Source of the DNA: Leptospira ellinghausenii
GTDB lineage: Bacteria > Spirochaetota > Leptospiria > Leptospirales > Leptospiraceae
Reading direction: 5' to 3'
DNA length: 64,000 nucleotides
NCBI RefSeq assembly: GCF_003114815.1
Contig: NZ_BFAZ01000009.1
Location: forward strand, 1,116,001-1,180,000
Every line of letters begins with the position of its first letter. The stretch's first letter is position 1. Shown here one piece after another: positions 35,876 through 45,426 of the stretch. The position numbers and the translations under genes are program-made. The notes beneath the pieces are model-generated. The model did not search any database. It saw only the letters and a list, made by a program, of their open reading frames with translations, and was not told the origin of the DNA.

Positions 35876-36799
35876 TTAGTACGTCTCTACAAATAATTGT
35901 TCTTTTTCTTCCAGGTCCTTTTTGAATGCTTCGTAGGTAAGTTCAGTGTTACATGCAGACATGATTTCCTGAATCACTCCCTTTTCCATTCCCTTAGGAC
36001 CGCCACAAATATAAAACTTACCGTTTCCATTCACAGCATTTTTAATGGCTTCAGCATTTTCTTTTGCACGGTGGGTGATATACATCTTTCCACCATCAAA
36101 ACTGTTTTTCTCTTCACGGCTGATTGCCGTAACAAAATGAAACTCAGGGTGTTCTTTTGCTTTTTCTTCAAAATAATCACGAAGGACAATTTCATCTGAA
36201 TAAGGTGCACCATAAATTAACCAAAGTTGGCCTTGGAATTGGATAAGTTTTTGGACGAGTAATTCTTCCACCATTCCAAAAAAAGGACTAATCCCTGTTC
36301 CTGTCGCAAAAAAGAAAATATCACCTTTAAAATCCGTTTGAGGTAAAAGGAATTTTTTCCCTGCAGGACCAGTCATCGTCACCACATCTCCAGGTTTTAG
36401 ATCACAGATATAATTGGAACATACCCCTTTATGGACAAGATTTCCATTTTCATCATACACATTGTCACGTTTGACGATGAACTCGATATTGTCTTTGGTT
36501 TGGCCAAAACTATAGGATGGAGACGCAATGGAATAGAGACGGACAGTATAACTGGCATCAGCTAGGCCTTTTGCTTGTTTTTCTGGATCTTGGCCTGGAG
36601 GAATGATCCCAGCACTTTGCCCAATCATATACGGGTATACAGAATGGTCGATGGCAACTGTGATGCGGTGGACTGCAGCCTCACCTTCCTTGGATTGGCG
36701 TTTCCCTTTGCCGAGTTCGGGAGTCAAACGGGTGTTTGCTAAGACTTGGGCTTGGATGGGATTGGATTTTTTGAATAAATTAATCTGAGGGGTAAGCAA
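35876..36799 (-). CDS. Plastid-class ferredoxin-NADP(+) reductase
   Basis: A 307-residue flavoenzyme. FAD-binding motif RLYSIAS and the [15 protein letters not shown] segment are followed by the NADP domain with [15 protein letters not shown] and [14 protein letters not shown], ending in the C-terminal Tyr (VETY) that stacks on the flavin in plastid-type FNRs. Leptospira is known to have this class, absent from most non-photosynthetic bacteria. It likely passes electrons between NADPH and ferredoxin or flavodoxin, for example for haem oxygenase. It precedes the PC4-like gene by one base. Confidence 0.92.
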   Translation of the reverse strand: MLTPQINLFKKSNPIQAQVLANTRLTPELGKGKRQSKEGEAAVHRITVAIDHSVYPYMIGQSAGIIPPGQDPEKQAKGLADASYTVRLYSIASPSYSFGQTKDNIEFIVKRDNVYDENGNLVHKGVCSNYICDLKPGDVVTMTGPAGKKFLLPQTDFKGDIFFFATGTGISPFFGMVEELLVQKLIQFQGQLWLIYGAPYSDEIVLRDYFEEKAKEHPEFHFVTAISREEKNSFDGGKMYITHRAKENAEAIKNAVNGNGKFYICGGPKGMEKGVIQEIMSACNTELTYEAFKKDLEEKEQLFVETY

Positions 36800-36906
36800 A
36801 GTCGTCCTCGTAACAGGTGGTTTTACGTCAAGTTTGGCAAGGTTGGGGTTCGGGAAAAGGAGAACTTGGATCTTTGATTTTTCGTCCGAAGAATTATGTC
36901 TCTTCC

Positions 36907-36934
36907 TTGACTCAAAATTTGGATTTTTTAAACT
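36907..36934 (+). promoter_or_regulatory. Putative sigma-70 promoter upstream of the 73-residue gene
   Basis: TTGACT (36907-36912) and TAAACT (36929-36934) are separated by 16 bases. Transcription would begin near 36941, giving a leader of about 45 nt before ATG 36987. It lies in the 187-bp gap between the divergent FNR gene and this gene. Confidence 0.55.
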
Positions 36935-36986
36935 TTAGTCATTCCGGCTCTCCCGCCGATCCTTAAACCAAAGGGAAAACATTTGC

Positions 36987-37208
36987 ATGAGATCGACAGA
37001 AGTACAAGAAAAGAAGTCCTATCCATTTCCTAACTCCGTCCTTCACCAAAAATTGGAGAGTTTTACGAATACAATGCTCCAGTCTCTGCAAACTGAAACC
37101 AAAACTGAAACCACATGGGCAGTCATTTCCATGACAGGTGAAGTTTTAGTCCGTGGTTCCGAGCACCCTCACATCGACCGTAGTTCCGAGTCCCTTTTTA
37201 CATTTTAA
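36987..37208 (+). CDS. Hypothetical 73-residue protein
   Basis: ATG at 36987 follows AAAGGG by about 11 bp and a plausible promoter lies upstream. The peptide is polar and Thr/Glu/Ser-rich with no signal, no membrane segment and no recognised motif; a central WAVISMTGEVLVRG could be a short beta hairpin. It ends 14 bp before the DUF3015 gene, whose ribosome-binding site directly follows its stop, suggesting one transcript. No family recognised. Confidence 0.5.
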   Translation: MRSTEVQEKKSYPFPNSVLHQKLESFTNTMLQSLQTETKTETTWAVISMTGEVLVRGSEHPHIDRSSESLFTF

Positions 37209-37222
37209 ACTAGGAGTTGTTT

Positions 37223-37747
37223 ATGAATACTTTTTGCGGTAGGACATTTCTATTTCTCCACATAACATTTATTAGTTTATTTTTACTCTTTAACAATCAA
37301 CCTATACTAGCAGAGTCTTATGGAATGGCAGGTTGTGGACTTGGTTCCATGGTTCCTGTTTGGAAGAATGACATCGGGCAAGTCCTTGCCGCCACAACGA
37401 ATGTCAGTTTTTCATCTCAAACCTTCGGGATTACTTCAGGTACCTCCAATTGTACAACTGATGGAATTGTGAAACAAGAAATGGCACAGGAAGTATTCAT
37501 TGCCTATAATGAAGGTGCGTTAGAGTTAGAGACAACAAAAGGAAGTGGTGAAAGGATTAGAGCCATGGCGACACTACTCGGTTGTCCAACTCATGCAAAT
37601 GAATTGGGTAAATTAATGAAAGAAAATCATTCCTATTTATTTAGTAAGACAGATTTGGAAAATCAATATCGATCGAAGGAAATTTTAACTCGCCTCAAAA
37701 CACAAATTGCATCCCATTCTAATTTAAAATCTGTTTGTATGCATTAG
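37223..37747 (+). CDS. DUF3015-family exported protein
   Basis: About 174 residues from ATG at 37223 with AGGAG at good spacing (a TTG at 37217 is poorer). A signal peptide covers residues 1-31 (ending QPILAES). The mature protein starts YGMAGCGLGSMV, and contains VLAATTNVSFSSQTFGITSGTSNC, the DUF3015 signature, with conserved cysteines likely in disulfides. The family is periplasmic or outer-membrane associated in Gram-negatives and has no defined function. The end overlaps the next minus-strand gene by 4 bp. Confidence 0.8.
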   Translation: MNTFCGRTFLFLHITFISLFLLFNNQPILAESYGMAGCGLGSMVPVWKNDIGQVLAATTNVSFSSQTFGITSGTSNCTTDGIVKQEMAQEVFIAYNEGALELETTKGSGERIRAMATLLGCPTHANELGKLMKENHSYLFSKTDLENQYRSKEILTRLKTQIASHSNLKSVCMH

Positions 37748-38388
37748 TCGCGTATCACTCGGGAGATTTCCGAATTATAACGATACGCAGCATCAGATTG
37801 GCTTAAAAAACCATAAGCACCAAGTTCAAATAAAAACGATGCTGTGATTCCGTAACCTCCATCTGGAACAGAGTCACACCCTTTTTTGCCGGCTGGGTGG
37901 ATTTTCCAATCGCGGGTATTAAGATAAGGAAAATCATCAGGGCAAACCACATGGCTATAATTTTTACCATCTGCATGCCTTGCTTCATGTAATAAAACTA
38001 GTACCCGATCCAAACGGTTGAGGTTAAAAAACCCCCTTCCCAAAAGAATTTCGCCATCTTGGTACATGGCAACGTAATCCCCGGTGGACCCAAATGTATA
38101 TTTTTTACTTCGTGATTGGATCCAACGGGAAAGTTTTTTACCCGAAAAAGAAAATTTAAAAAACGATTCGAACTGACTGTGTCGGTTGTAAGTGGTTTTA
38201 TCGATTTTGATCCGTTTGGGTTCTAATGTTTCTAAATAGGCAAATGTTTCTTTTAAAATTTTGTTCTGTTTTGCATTTAACTTCGATTCATCGGAAAATA
38301 AAGGTTGGTTGGAGAAAATATATAAAAAAATGCCTAAGGGTAAGAGGAAAAGCGAACTGAATTTAGAATGTAGCTTGGAGTCCGCCAT
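37744..38388 (-). CDS. Putative exported metallopeptidase-like protein (HExxH)
   Basis: About 214 residues from ATG at 38388, which gives a signal peptide ([22 protein letters not shown]). The [12 protein letters not shown] sequence is an HExxH zinc motif. A downstream FELGAYGF could supply a Glu ligand, but I do not know the family. A conserved Cys pair may be present ([19 protein letters not shown]). The gene starts inside the end of the TonB-receptor gene (26 bp overlap), so it may be co-expressed with haem uptake. Whether it is a real peptidase is unproven. Confidence 0.62.
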   Translation of the reverse strand: MADSKLHSKFSSLFLLPLGIFLYIFSNQPLFSDESKLNAKQNKILKETFAYLETLEPKRIKIDKTTYNRHSQFESFFKFSFSGKKLSRWIQSRSKKYTFGSTGDYVAMYQDGEILLGRGFFNLNRLDRVLVLLHEARHADGKNYSHVVCPDDFPYLNTRDWKIHPAGKKGCDSVPDGGYGITASFLFELGAYGFLSQSDAAYRYNSEISRVIRD

Positions 38389-40537
38389 AGTAAAACCTTG
38401 GACGAATAGGATTGTAAGTAAGCTCGTATTGGTCCAAAACATTGTCTACTCCTAAAAATAGTGACATCCTCCCTTCAAAAAATTTTTTCTCCATTCGAAC
38501 GTTCAGAAGTGTGAATGCTTTTCCATACACCACTTTGTTATTCTCTTCAACACTCTTTGTTTGTTGGTCAATGAGAGCAGTGCTTGTCCCTGCCGTAAAA
38601 TCATTCGTTGTGCTATAAAAAGGACGTTTATCAAGCCGTTTGGCACGTAGAGCGAATTCCCAACCACCTGGCGCATTCACAAAAAAGTTCATAGTACCTT
38701 GGTGGAGGGCACGACCTTCTAAAGGTCTATCCGTTGTTAGGTCCCTTGTATCAGTTTGGTTATATCCAAGTTCTAATGCAAAATACTTTAAAAAACGAAC
38801 ACGTGAACCTGCTTCCACACCTCTTGTATACGCACGTTGTACATTCTTTAATTGGAAGGTGGCAAATTCACTGGTACGAGTACCAAAACTATATTGGATT
38901 AGGTCGGTGATATCATTTCGAAACACACTAAGAGATAATGTCCAAAATTTGTAAGGAGTGTATTCGAGATCAGCATTCACTGTGGTTGATTTTTCAGGTC
39001 GGAGATTGTCATTTCCTTCGACGGTATAACCAACACCAGGGTTTTCAAAACGTAAGTACAATTCTCGAAACGAAGGTGGTCGAAATCCTTTTCCGTAACT
39101 TGCTCGAAACACAAGATTGCTTGTGATATCTACTTTCGTTGCAATTTTAGGAGTGGTTTGCCCGCCAAATTGTGAATCCACATCATGCCTAACTCCAGGA
39201 ACTAATCGCCAAACAAAACCTTGGCGCCAAACAACCCATTCATCTTGGATAAAAGCAGCACGTCTTGTTCGGTATGCATTCCTTCGTTCCAATCGATCTG
39301 TTTGTAATTCTTCAGAAAACGATTCAAAACCAGCTGTGATCATATGATCTTTGTGAACCTCATGATCTATCTGGGCGACACCTTGCGAAGAAAATTCATT
39401 GGTAATTTCTTTTACATCGAGCTCATTTGAATTTCTTTGGTCCAATTTGTAATGGTTTTCCCAACGAGAAAAATTACCTCGTAGTGAAACCATATTTCGT
39501 TTCCCATACGCATATTCAAGAGCACCTAACGCTAAAAAGTCGTTAGTCATATTGGTACGGTCAAACACACCACCAGTAGCTCTTGAATCTACACCAGCTT
39601 GGTTACGATTTAGATAATTGATTCCTGTTTTAACCTTAAATTGCCCATCGGGATTAAAGGTCATGTTCCCTCCAAGATTATTGTCTTGGAAGGAGTTACC
39701 TGTGGTTGCAGGTGTTTTTGGATCTAAGTCGTATGCTGCAGATTGATTGAAACCACCAAAAAAATTAGTCGCTACGAAATCATTTTTGAAACCAACATCT
39801 GCGATCATGTTTTTTTCGCCTTGGGATCCAAAATTCATTTGGCGGCCATTTCCATAGGAGGTACGGAATTGGTAATGTTCTGGTTTTTCTGCTTGTTTGG
39901 TGATGATATTGATCACACCCCCAATGGCATCGGCACCGTATAAGGAGGAAGAACTTCCTTTTACAATTTCAATCCGTTCGATATTTTGCACTTTAAATCG
40001 TGTTAAATCGATAGTGTTGTTGAGTCGCCCGGCAACCCGTTGCCCATCCACTAAAAATAATACATACTTAGAATCAAGACCCAACATTTGAACTTGTGAT
40101 CCACCAAAAAATGGAGTTACATTGATTCCAAGTTGGGTATCTAACACCTCACCTAAGTTCCGCGCACCTGTTTGTTCAATTCGTTTGCGGGAGATCACTT
40201 CTGTGGCAACAGCTGAGTCTTTGAGGCGACGTTCTCCACGTGAACCAGTGACAACAATTCCGTTTTTATTATCTAACTCTTTAAATCGATCCTCTTCTGT
40301 GTTTTCTTCTGGTTTTGATTCAACAGTTCCAGTTTGTGTTTTTTCTTTACTCAGTTCTTGTCCTGGGTCGGATTTCGTATCTACAGGAGGATTCGGTTGT
40401 GGATTTGGTGCTGTAGTCTCTGTGTTAGGTGTTGGTTTTGTTGTTTTTCCATTTATGCGAGTTTGTGCATGGAGTTCTCCTAAAAAGAGTAAAAACAAAC
40501 ATATTATGGGGAATAAAAATTGTAAATTTGTTATCAT
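38363..40537 (-). CDS. TonB-dependent outer-membrane receptor, probable haem receptor
   Basis: About 724 residues. A signal peptide is followed by a Pro/Thr/Glu-rich linker (about 30-80) and the plug domain with [25 protein letters not shown] as TonB-box-like region, [10 protein letters not shown], and [20 protein letters not shown]. The 22-strand barrel follows to [11 protein letters not shown] with a C-terminal Phe. Adjacent to a HmuY-like lipoprotein, it is most simply an HmuR-type haem receptor, though catecholate or other ligands are possible. ATG at 40537 overlaps the upstream stop by one base (TAATG). The proline-rich linker is unusually long. Confidence 0.85.
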   Translation of the reverse strand: MITNLQFLFPIICLFLLFLGELHAQTRINGKTTKPTPNTETTAPNPQPNPPVDTKSDPGQELSKEKTQTGTVESKPEENTEEDRFKELDNKNGIVVTGSRGERRLKDSAVATEVISRKRIEQTGARNLGEVLDTQLGINVTPFFGGSQVQMLGLDSKYVLFLVDGQRVAGRLNNTIDLTRFKVQNIERIEIVKGSSSSLYGADAIGGVINIITKQAEKPEHYQFRTSYGNGRQMNFGSQGEKNMIADVGFKNDFVATNFFGGFNQSAAYDLDPKTPATTGNSFQDNNLGGNMTFNPDGQFKVKTGINYLNRNQAGVDSRATGGVFDRTNMTNDFLALGALEYAYGKRNMVSLRGNFSRWENHYKLDQRNSNELDVKEITNEFSSQGVAQIDHEVHKDHMITAGFESFSEELQTDRLERRNAYRTRRAAFIQDEWVVWRQGFVWRLVPGVRHDVDSQFGGQTTPKIATKVDITSNLVFRASYGKGFRPPSFRELYLRFENPGVGYTVEGNDNLRPEKSTTVNADLEYTPYKFWTLSLSVFRNDITDLIQYSFGTRTSEFATFQLKNVQRAYTRGVEAGSRVRFLKYFALELGYNQTDTRDLTTDRPLEGRALHQGTMNFFVNAPGGWEFALRAKRLDKRPFYSTTNDFTAGTSTALIDQQTKSVEENNKVVYGKAFTLLNVRMEKKFFEGRMSLFLGVDNVLDQYELTYNPIRPRFYYGGLQATF

Positions 40538-41193
40538 TAAGGAAGTTTTTTCCAACGAATAGTAGGATAACCTGAAGTTCCCGCATCACTATAATAATTT
40601 TCAATATGAACTGCGTATATTGACGCCCCTGTACCAGAACGGATGAGAAAGATATCAGGTTTTGGAGATAAAAAACCAATCGTATAATTATACCATTCAG
40701 TGACGAGTGGATTGCCTATGTAAACTGCACCAGCTCCACCAATTCCTTGTGTCGTTGTGGAGATGTCTGTTGTGAAATTTGTACAACCTTGCGAAGTTGC
40801 AGAAGTGGAACTAGCGATTCCAAAATCAGTGGTATTACTTTTACACCCACCACCTAGTCCAAACCGATTGGTGTCGCCTGAATTTGTAGCCACCTTATAA
40901 CGATTAAATGCAATATCCCAAGTGAGTTTGTCTTTGTCTGAAAAAGGAATTTGTTTATTCGCTTCAAATTGGAAATAAATGTAAAAATCTAAATTGGTTG
41001 CGTTAAAGCGAGTCGTATAACTCCCATCCCCGTTGGAACGGGAGAAAACGATTTTGTCCAAAGCATTGGGATTTCCAGCATTCACAATGCTCGTGATCAA
41101 ATTGTTCACAAGCAAATCTTGGTCTGTTAAGGCAGCTTTCTGCCTTGCACATGACACAGATAGAATTAGAATCCCAAATACAAAGTATTTCAA
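40537..41193 (-). CDS. HmuY-like haem-binding lipoprotein
   Basis: A 218-residue lipoprotein with signal [15 protein letters not shown] and lipobox Cys15. The [10 protein letters not shown] sequence and the repeated beta-strand pattern ending in [17 protein letters not shown] are the HmuY signature. HmuY-family proteins take haem from host or environmental haemoproteins and hand it to the HmuR receptor, which is encoded next. It overlaps the receptor start by one base and lies 5 bp downstream of the upstream lipoprotein gene, so the three form an operon. Confidence 0.78.
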   Translation of the reverse strand: MKYFVFGILILSVSCARQKAALTDQDLLVNNLITSIVNAGNPNALDKIVFSRSNGDGSYTTRFNATNLDFYIYFQFEANKQIPFSDKDKLTWDIAFNRYKVATNSGDTNRFGLGGGCKSNTTDFGIASSTSATSQGCTNFTTDISTTTQGIGGAGAVYIGNPLVTEWYNYTIGFLSPKPDIFLIRSGTGASIYAVHIENYYSDAGTSGYPTIRWKKLP

Positions 41194-41198
41194 AGTGT

Positions 41199-41744
41199 TT
41201 ATAGGTTAGTTACAGTATACGATAAATTTGCAGTTTGTCCTCTGGAAGGAATTGCATAGATGAATATGTAATAATCTCCCGCAGTATTAAATGTGATCGT
41301 ACCTGAGTTACTCAAAAGGTAAGAATTGGTAAATTCGCTAGAAGCCGAGAGACTAGTAGTTGCAAAACCTGATGTCGTTGAAGTCGTTAATGGACAAGAG
41401 GATGATTGGTATACAATTAGGAAGGCACTTCCACCGGAAAATGCGACAGCAGTTGTGTTTTTCGCAGTGAGTTTTAAAGCCGCGTTCTTATGAGCTACAA
41501 CAGGTACAGTTCCAGTTTGGGAAATTGTCCCTGACCCGTTTGCTGTAATGGCTGTTGTAAATGTGTTGATACTCGCTCTTGGGGGAGCGTTGACTGTACA
41601 GTCACCTGCAGAGCTAAAAATAGCAGCGAGTGCCGCAATCGTCACTGTATCTTGGTTATCTTCTTTTTTTTCACACTGGAAGGTGAGTCCACCTAAGAGA
41701 GCCAGTAGAAGTAATGTTTTAAACTTTGTAGCTAAGAAATTCAT
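41199..41744 (-). CDS. Lipoprotein of unknown function, first gene of the HmuY operon
   Basis: About 181 residues from ATG at 41744, preceded by GAGG. The signal FKTLLLLALLGGLTFQCEKKE has a lipobox Cys. The mature protein is Thr/Ser/Ala-rich with beta-strand periodicity (VAHKNAALKLTAKNTTAVAF, GDYYIFIYAIPSRGQ), like a small beta-sandwich; there is a cysteine pair (DCTV and SSCPL). A start 19 codons upstream would place the Fur-like box inside the gene, so it is rejected. No family recognised; position suggests involvement in haem or iron uptake. Confidence 0.68.
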   Translation of the reverse strand: MNFLATKFKTLLLLALLGGLTFQCEKKEDNQDTVTIAALAAIFSSAGDCTVNAPPRASINTFTTAITANGSGTISQTGTVPVVAHKNAALKLTAKNTTAVAFSGGSAFLIVYQSSSCPLTTSTTSGFATTSLSASSEFTNSYLLSNSGTITFNTAGDYYIFIYAIPSRGQTANLSYTVTNL

Positions 41745-41785
41745 GAGAACCTCGGTCTTTTTTATCCAAACTTCCGTACTGTTAT

Positions 41786-41800
41786 TGAGAATCAATTTCA
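41786..41800 (-). promoter_or_regulatory. Fur-like box in front of the HmuY operon
   Basis: TGAGAATCAATTTCA matches the 7-1-7 Fur consensus (TGATAATNATTATCA) at 12 of 14 positions. It lies about 42 bp upstream of the first lipoprotein ATG and 5-20 bp downstream of a TATAAA-like -10 on the minus strand, overlapping the likely start point. Iron-dependent repression of the haem operon would follow. A second palindrome-like site, TGACAGTACTGTGACAG, sits about 35 bp further upstream, shared with the divergent GGDEF-EAL gene. Confidence 0.6.
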
Positions 41801-41982
41801 TTTTATAGGGAATGATCTTTTTTTCGAACCATGACAGTACTGTGACAGAAAGAGTCTATTTTCCTTATGTTTGGTCATACGGTACTCACAAACAATGGAT
41901 CGATGGCTCTCCTGTCGCATACGCGTATGGTTAAAAAAATCTATTGTAAGGAAAAGGATTTTTCGTCTACTATGCCTAGATC

Positions 41983-44439
41983 ATGTCACTGAAACAGATC
42001 ACAATCTATATAGAAGAATCTGATCATAACTTCTATAATCGGCTGTTACGTGACATAACGAACATTGAAACTTGTCATGTACATAGTTTCCCATCGATCT
42101 TAAAAATCAAACCAGGGTCCATCCAAGAATCAGCAGTCTTTTTATTTTGGAATGATTCCAATGCGATGGATAAACAAAAATTTATTTTTGAACATTTTCC
42201 TGAGTCTCCTTACATCATTTTATCGCCTAACATTCTTTCTCCTGAAGAACTGTCTCAAGTTGCTCATCCCACATTTTTACATTTAGCGGAACCAATATAT
42301 TCGGTTGGAACATTAGATTTGGTGCTAAACTTCGCAGAACGCTTGATAGAAGATATGAACCGATCGATTGCCTATGATAAAATTCGCGAAAAGGTTGTGG
42401 TTTTAGAAAATGTCTTTGAAGAGTCTTTAGACATTCTAATGCAAATCGACCCAACTACCAAACAAATCATCAATGCGAACAAACAAGCAGTCGTTGTTTT
42501 GGAATATGCGTTGGATGAGATTATTGGAAAAGAATTTTCATACTTCATGCCTCCCGTTGAAGTTGATGAAGATGCAGAGTTTGAAGGAAACTTAATCGAA
42601 AGTGCTGCACTCAGAACAAAATCAGGTAGATTGATTCCTACTGAGTCTTCTTTCCGTTTGTTTCCAGTGAATGGTAAGATGGCGATATGGGCAACGTTTC
42701 GAGATATCACAGAACGAAAACGATCACAAGAACAAGTCAAAAACCAAAAAGCCTTTTATGAATTTATTTTGGATAATTTGGACTCGGATATTGCGGTGTT
42801 AAATTCAAATTTTGAATATGAATATACAAACCCAGTATTTTTATCCAATAAAGAAATCCGTAAATGGTTATTCAAAAAAACTGATGTTGATCTTGCTGAA
42901 AAATTGGATTTACCTCCAGAGTTTTATGAACGTAGGAAAAAATTTTTAGAAGTCGCTGCGAAAGAAAATGAAATCGTTGAATTCGAAGAACTCATCCAAG
43001 ATCATAATGATAAAGTTACTTATCTCTTAAGAAAGTACATTCCAATTGATGATTCCGAAACCAAACAAAAACGTTTTATTAGTTTTGGTGTAGATATTAC
43101 GGAACGTAAATTATCGGAAGAAAGAATTACCTACCTAGCTTATTACGATGCATTAACAGGACTATCGAATCGTACTCTTTTTATTGATCATGCGAACCAG
43201 GCGCTTAAAAATCATAAATCAACAGAAACCTTACTAGCGTTTTACTTTTTTGATATCGATAATTTTAAATTCATCAATGATAGTTTGGGTCATACCAAAG
43301 GTGATATTTTATTACAAATGGTAGGAGCAAGACTCAAACGAGTGATGACGGAAGTAGATACCGTTGCTCGTTTTGGTGGAGATGAATTTGCGATTTTGAA
43401 AGTGGATGTCCCAAATAAAAGTGCGGCCGCTGAATTTGCACAAAAAATTTTAGATATCTTAAGCCAACCGTTTCATATCATGGGAAGGGATTTATTCACC
43501 ACCATTAGTATGGGAATTGCACTTTCACCCAATGACGGTGTAACTTCCGCCGAGTTATTAAAAAATTCTGACATGGCCATGTACAAAGCAAAAGAATTAG
43601 GCCGAAATAATTATAAATTCTATACAAACGAACTCATCTTACGATCCGAAAAACGATTGTACATTGAAAACTCTCTCAGAAAGGCAATTCAGAACGAAGA
43701 GTTAATTTTATTTTTCCAACCAAAAATATCTACAATTACAAACCAAGTTTGCGGAGCAGAAGCTCTCATCCGGTGGAAACATCCGGAAAGAGGTTGGGTT
43801 CCACCAATTGAATTCATTCCCGTTGCAGAAGATTCGGGTATCATCGAGAGGATTGGGGATTGGGTTTTAGAAGAAGCCTGTCGGTTGAAAAAAACTTGGT
43901 GCGAAATGAATTTACCAAGTTTTCCACTCAGCATCAATGTAAGTGGAAAACAACTAGCGCGCGCTAACTGGTCCCACCGAGTTCAAGCTACGATTTTACA
44001 ATTTGGAATCAATCCAGAAGAAATTGAGTTAGAACTTACCGAAAGTTCGATCATGGAAAATCCGGAAAAAAGTATCGAAGCATTTGAGTATTTATCCGAG
44101 CTCGGGATCAAAGTTTCAATTGATGATTTTGGAACTGGTTATAGTTCACTTAGTTATCTCAAAAAAATCAACGCGGATGTGATCAAAATTGATCGATCGT
44201 TTGTTGTTGATTTAGAACTCAATGAAGATGATCGAGCTATTTGTAAGGCCATCATCAATATGGCACATTCTTTAGGTTTAGAAGTGATTGCGGAAGGTGT
44301 TGAGAACCCTGCTCAAAGGGATTTGTTACATGACTTGGGTTGCCATATGATCCAAGGGTATTTGTATAGCAAACCATTACCTGAGCCAGAATTTGTTGCG
44401 TTTGTGCAAAAATTTAACGAATCCGCCAAAACAAAATAG
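41983..44439 (+). CDS. PAS-GGDEF-EAL cyclic-di-GMP turnover protein
   Basis: An 818-residue cytosolic protein with no membrane helices. The N-terminal 120 residues look like a receiver-type fold lacking the phospho-Asp pattern. Two PAS domains follow (about 140-250 and 260-380), the first ending in ITERKRSQ and the second in ITERKLSE. The GGDEF domain has an intact GGDEF motif near residue 465 (RFGGDEFAIL) and the EAL domain has AEALIRW near 593 plus ELTESSIMEN, DDFGTGYSSL and AEGVEN. Both activities may be present; the balance is unknown. The M23 peptidase gene starts 15 bp after its stop. Confidence 0.9.
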   Translation: MSLKQITIYIEESDHNFYNRLLRDITNIETCHVHSFPSILKIKPGSIQESAVFLFWNDSNAMDKQKFIFEHFPESPYIILSPNILSPEELSQVAHPTFLHLAEPIYSVGTLDLVLNFAERLIEDMNRSIAYDKIREKVVVLENVFEESLDILMQIDPTTKQIINANKQAVVVLEYALDEIIGKEFSYFMPPVEVDEDAEFEGNLIESAALRTKSGRLIPTESSFRLFPVNGKMAIWATFRDITERKRSQEQVKNQKAFYEFILDNLDSDIAVLNSNFEYEYTNPVFLSNKEIRKWLFKKTDVDLAEKLDLPPEFYERRKKFLEVAAKENEIVEFEELIQDHNDKVTYLLRKYIPIDDSETKQKRFISFGVDITERKLSEERITYLAYYDALTGLSNRTLFIDHANQALKNHKSTETLLAFYFFDIDNFKFINDSLGHTKGDILLQMVGARLKRVMTEVDTVARFGGDEFAILKVDVPNKSAAAEFAQKILDILSQPFHIMGRDLFTTISMGIALSPNDGVTSAELLKNSDMAMYKAKELGRNNYKFYTNELILRSEKRLYIENSLRKAIQNEELILFFQPKISTITNQVCGAEALIRWKHPERGWVPPIEFIPVAEDSGIIERIGDWVLEEACRLKKTWCEMNLPSFPLSINVSGKQLARANWSHRVQATILQFGINPEEIELELTESSIMENPEKSIEAFEYLSELGIKVSIDDFGTGYSSLSYLKKINADVIKIDRSFVVDLELNEDDRAICKAIINMAHSLGLEVIAEGVENPAQRDLLHDLGCHMIQGYLYSKPLPEPEFVAFVQKFNESAKTK

Positions 44440-44454
44440 CCGAAATTTGGAGAG

Positions 44455-45426
44455 ATGGTTCGTTATTTTTCTATATTCTTCATAATCATTTTCTTTGTCC
44501 AAGCAGTACCAGCTGAATCACGTGAAAATAAAAAGAAATCTCCCAAACATATAACGTCTTCAGGTAATTATTTTGTAAAAAAAGAAGAGAAAAATTTTTC
44601 GCTTCTAATGGAAGCTCGCAGGTTTGGCCGTGGTGAGGTAATTTATTTACGATTAACTCCAAAGGATAAAAAATGGATCAATGAATCTTATAAAGTGAGT
44701 TGGTTAGGAAAAGATGTCATATTAACAAAACGTGAAAATAGTATGATCGCCTTTTTGCCAATCTCTCCAGATACTCCAGCAGGAGCGATGACCTTAGAGA
44801 TTGTTTCCAAAATCTTTTTTGTCAAACGTGGCCAAAAACAATACCAAATTATCTTAGAACCAACCAAGTTCCAAGTGATCAAAAAAAACCAACAAATCAA
44901 AGTCGATGAAAAGTTTGTCACAAAGGAATTACCGAAGGAAGTATTGGATTTTATCCAAGAATGCAAAAACGCCAAAGAATTAGCATTTTCAAAATCGAGC
45001 CAATTACAATTCCAGAAGAATTTTAAAAATCCTTTAGAGTCTATCTACATCACAAGTAAATTCTATGTAAGACGTGATTATAATAACAAACAAGGTCGCC
45101 CTCACGGTGGTGTTGATTTTAGAGGGAAAACGGGAACTCCCGTTTATGCCATTCAAGATGGAACAGTTGTATTAGCGCAAAAAACATATTATGAAGGAAA
45201 TTTTACCATCATCGATCATGGGAATAAAATCTTTTCTTTTTATATGCACCAAGATGAAATCAAAGTGAAAGTGGGTGAACAAGTGAAACAAGGGCAACAA
45301 ATTGGAACTGTAGGGACTACTGGTATGTCCACAGGCCCTCATTTACATTTAGGTGCAAAAATCAATGGAGTGTTAGTTGATCCACTTTCACTCATTGCAT
45401 TACAATCAATTTCTGAATCGAATTGA
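44455..45426 (+). CDS. M23 peptidase, exported, with intact active site
   Basis: A 323-residue protein with signal peptide (YFSIFFIIIFFVQAVPA). The C-terminal LytM/M23 domain keeps all ligands: RPHGGVDFRG (His about 217, Asp about 221), FYMHQD and GPHLHLG (His about 299 and 301). It should cleave peptidoglycan cross-links or remodel the wall. It contrasts with the degenerate M23 protein at 2894-3883. TTGGAGAG precedes the ATG. It is just downstream of the GGDEF-EAL gene and its 3' end overlaps the convergent membrane-protein gene by 21 bp. Confidence 0.88.
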   Translation: MVRYFSIFFIIIFFVQAVPAESRENKKKSPKHITSSGNYFVKKEEKNFSLLMEARRFGRGEVIYLRLTPKDKKWINESYKVSWLGKDVILTKRENSMIAFLPISPDTPAGAMTLEIVSKIFFVKRGQKQYQIILEPTKFQVIKKNQQIKVDEKFVTKELPKEVLDFIQECKNAKELAFSKSSQLQFQKNFKNPLESIYITSKFYVRRDYNNKQGRPHGGVDFRGKTGTPVYAIQDGTVVLAQKTYYEGNFTIIDHGNKIFSFYMHQDEIKVKVGEQVKQGQQIGTVGTTGMSTGPHLHLGAKINGVLVDPLSLIALQSISESN

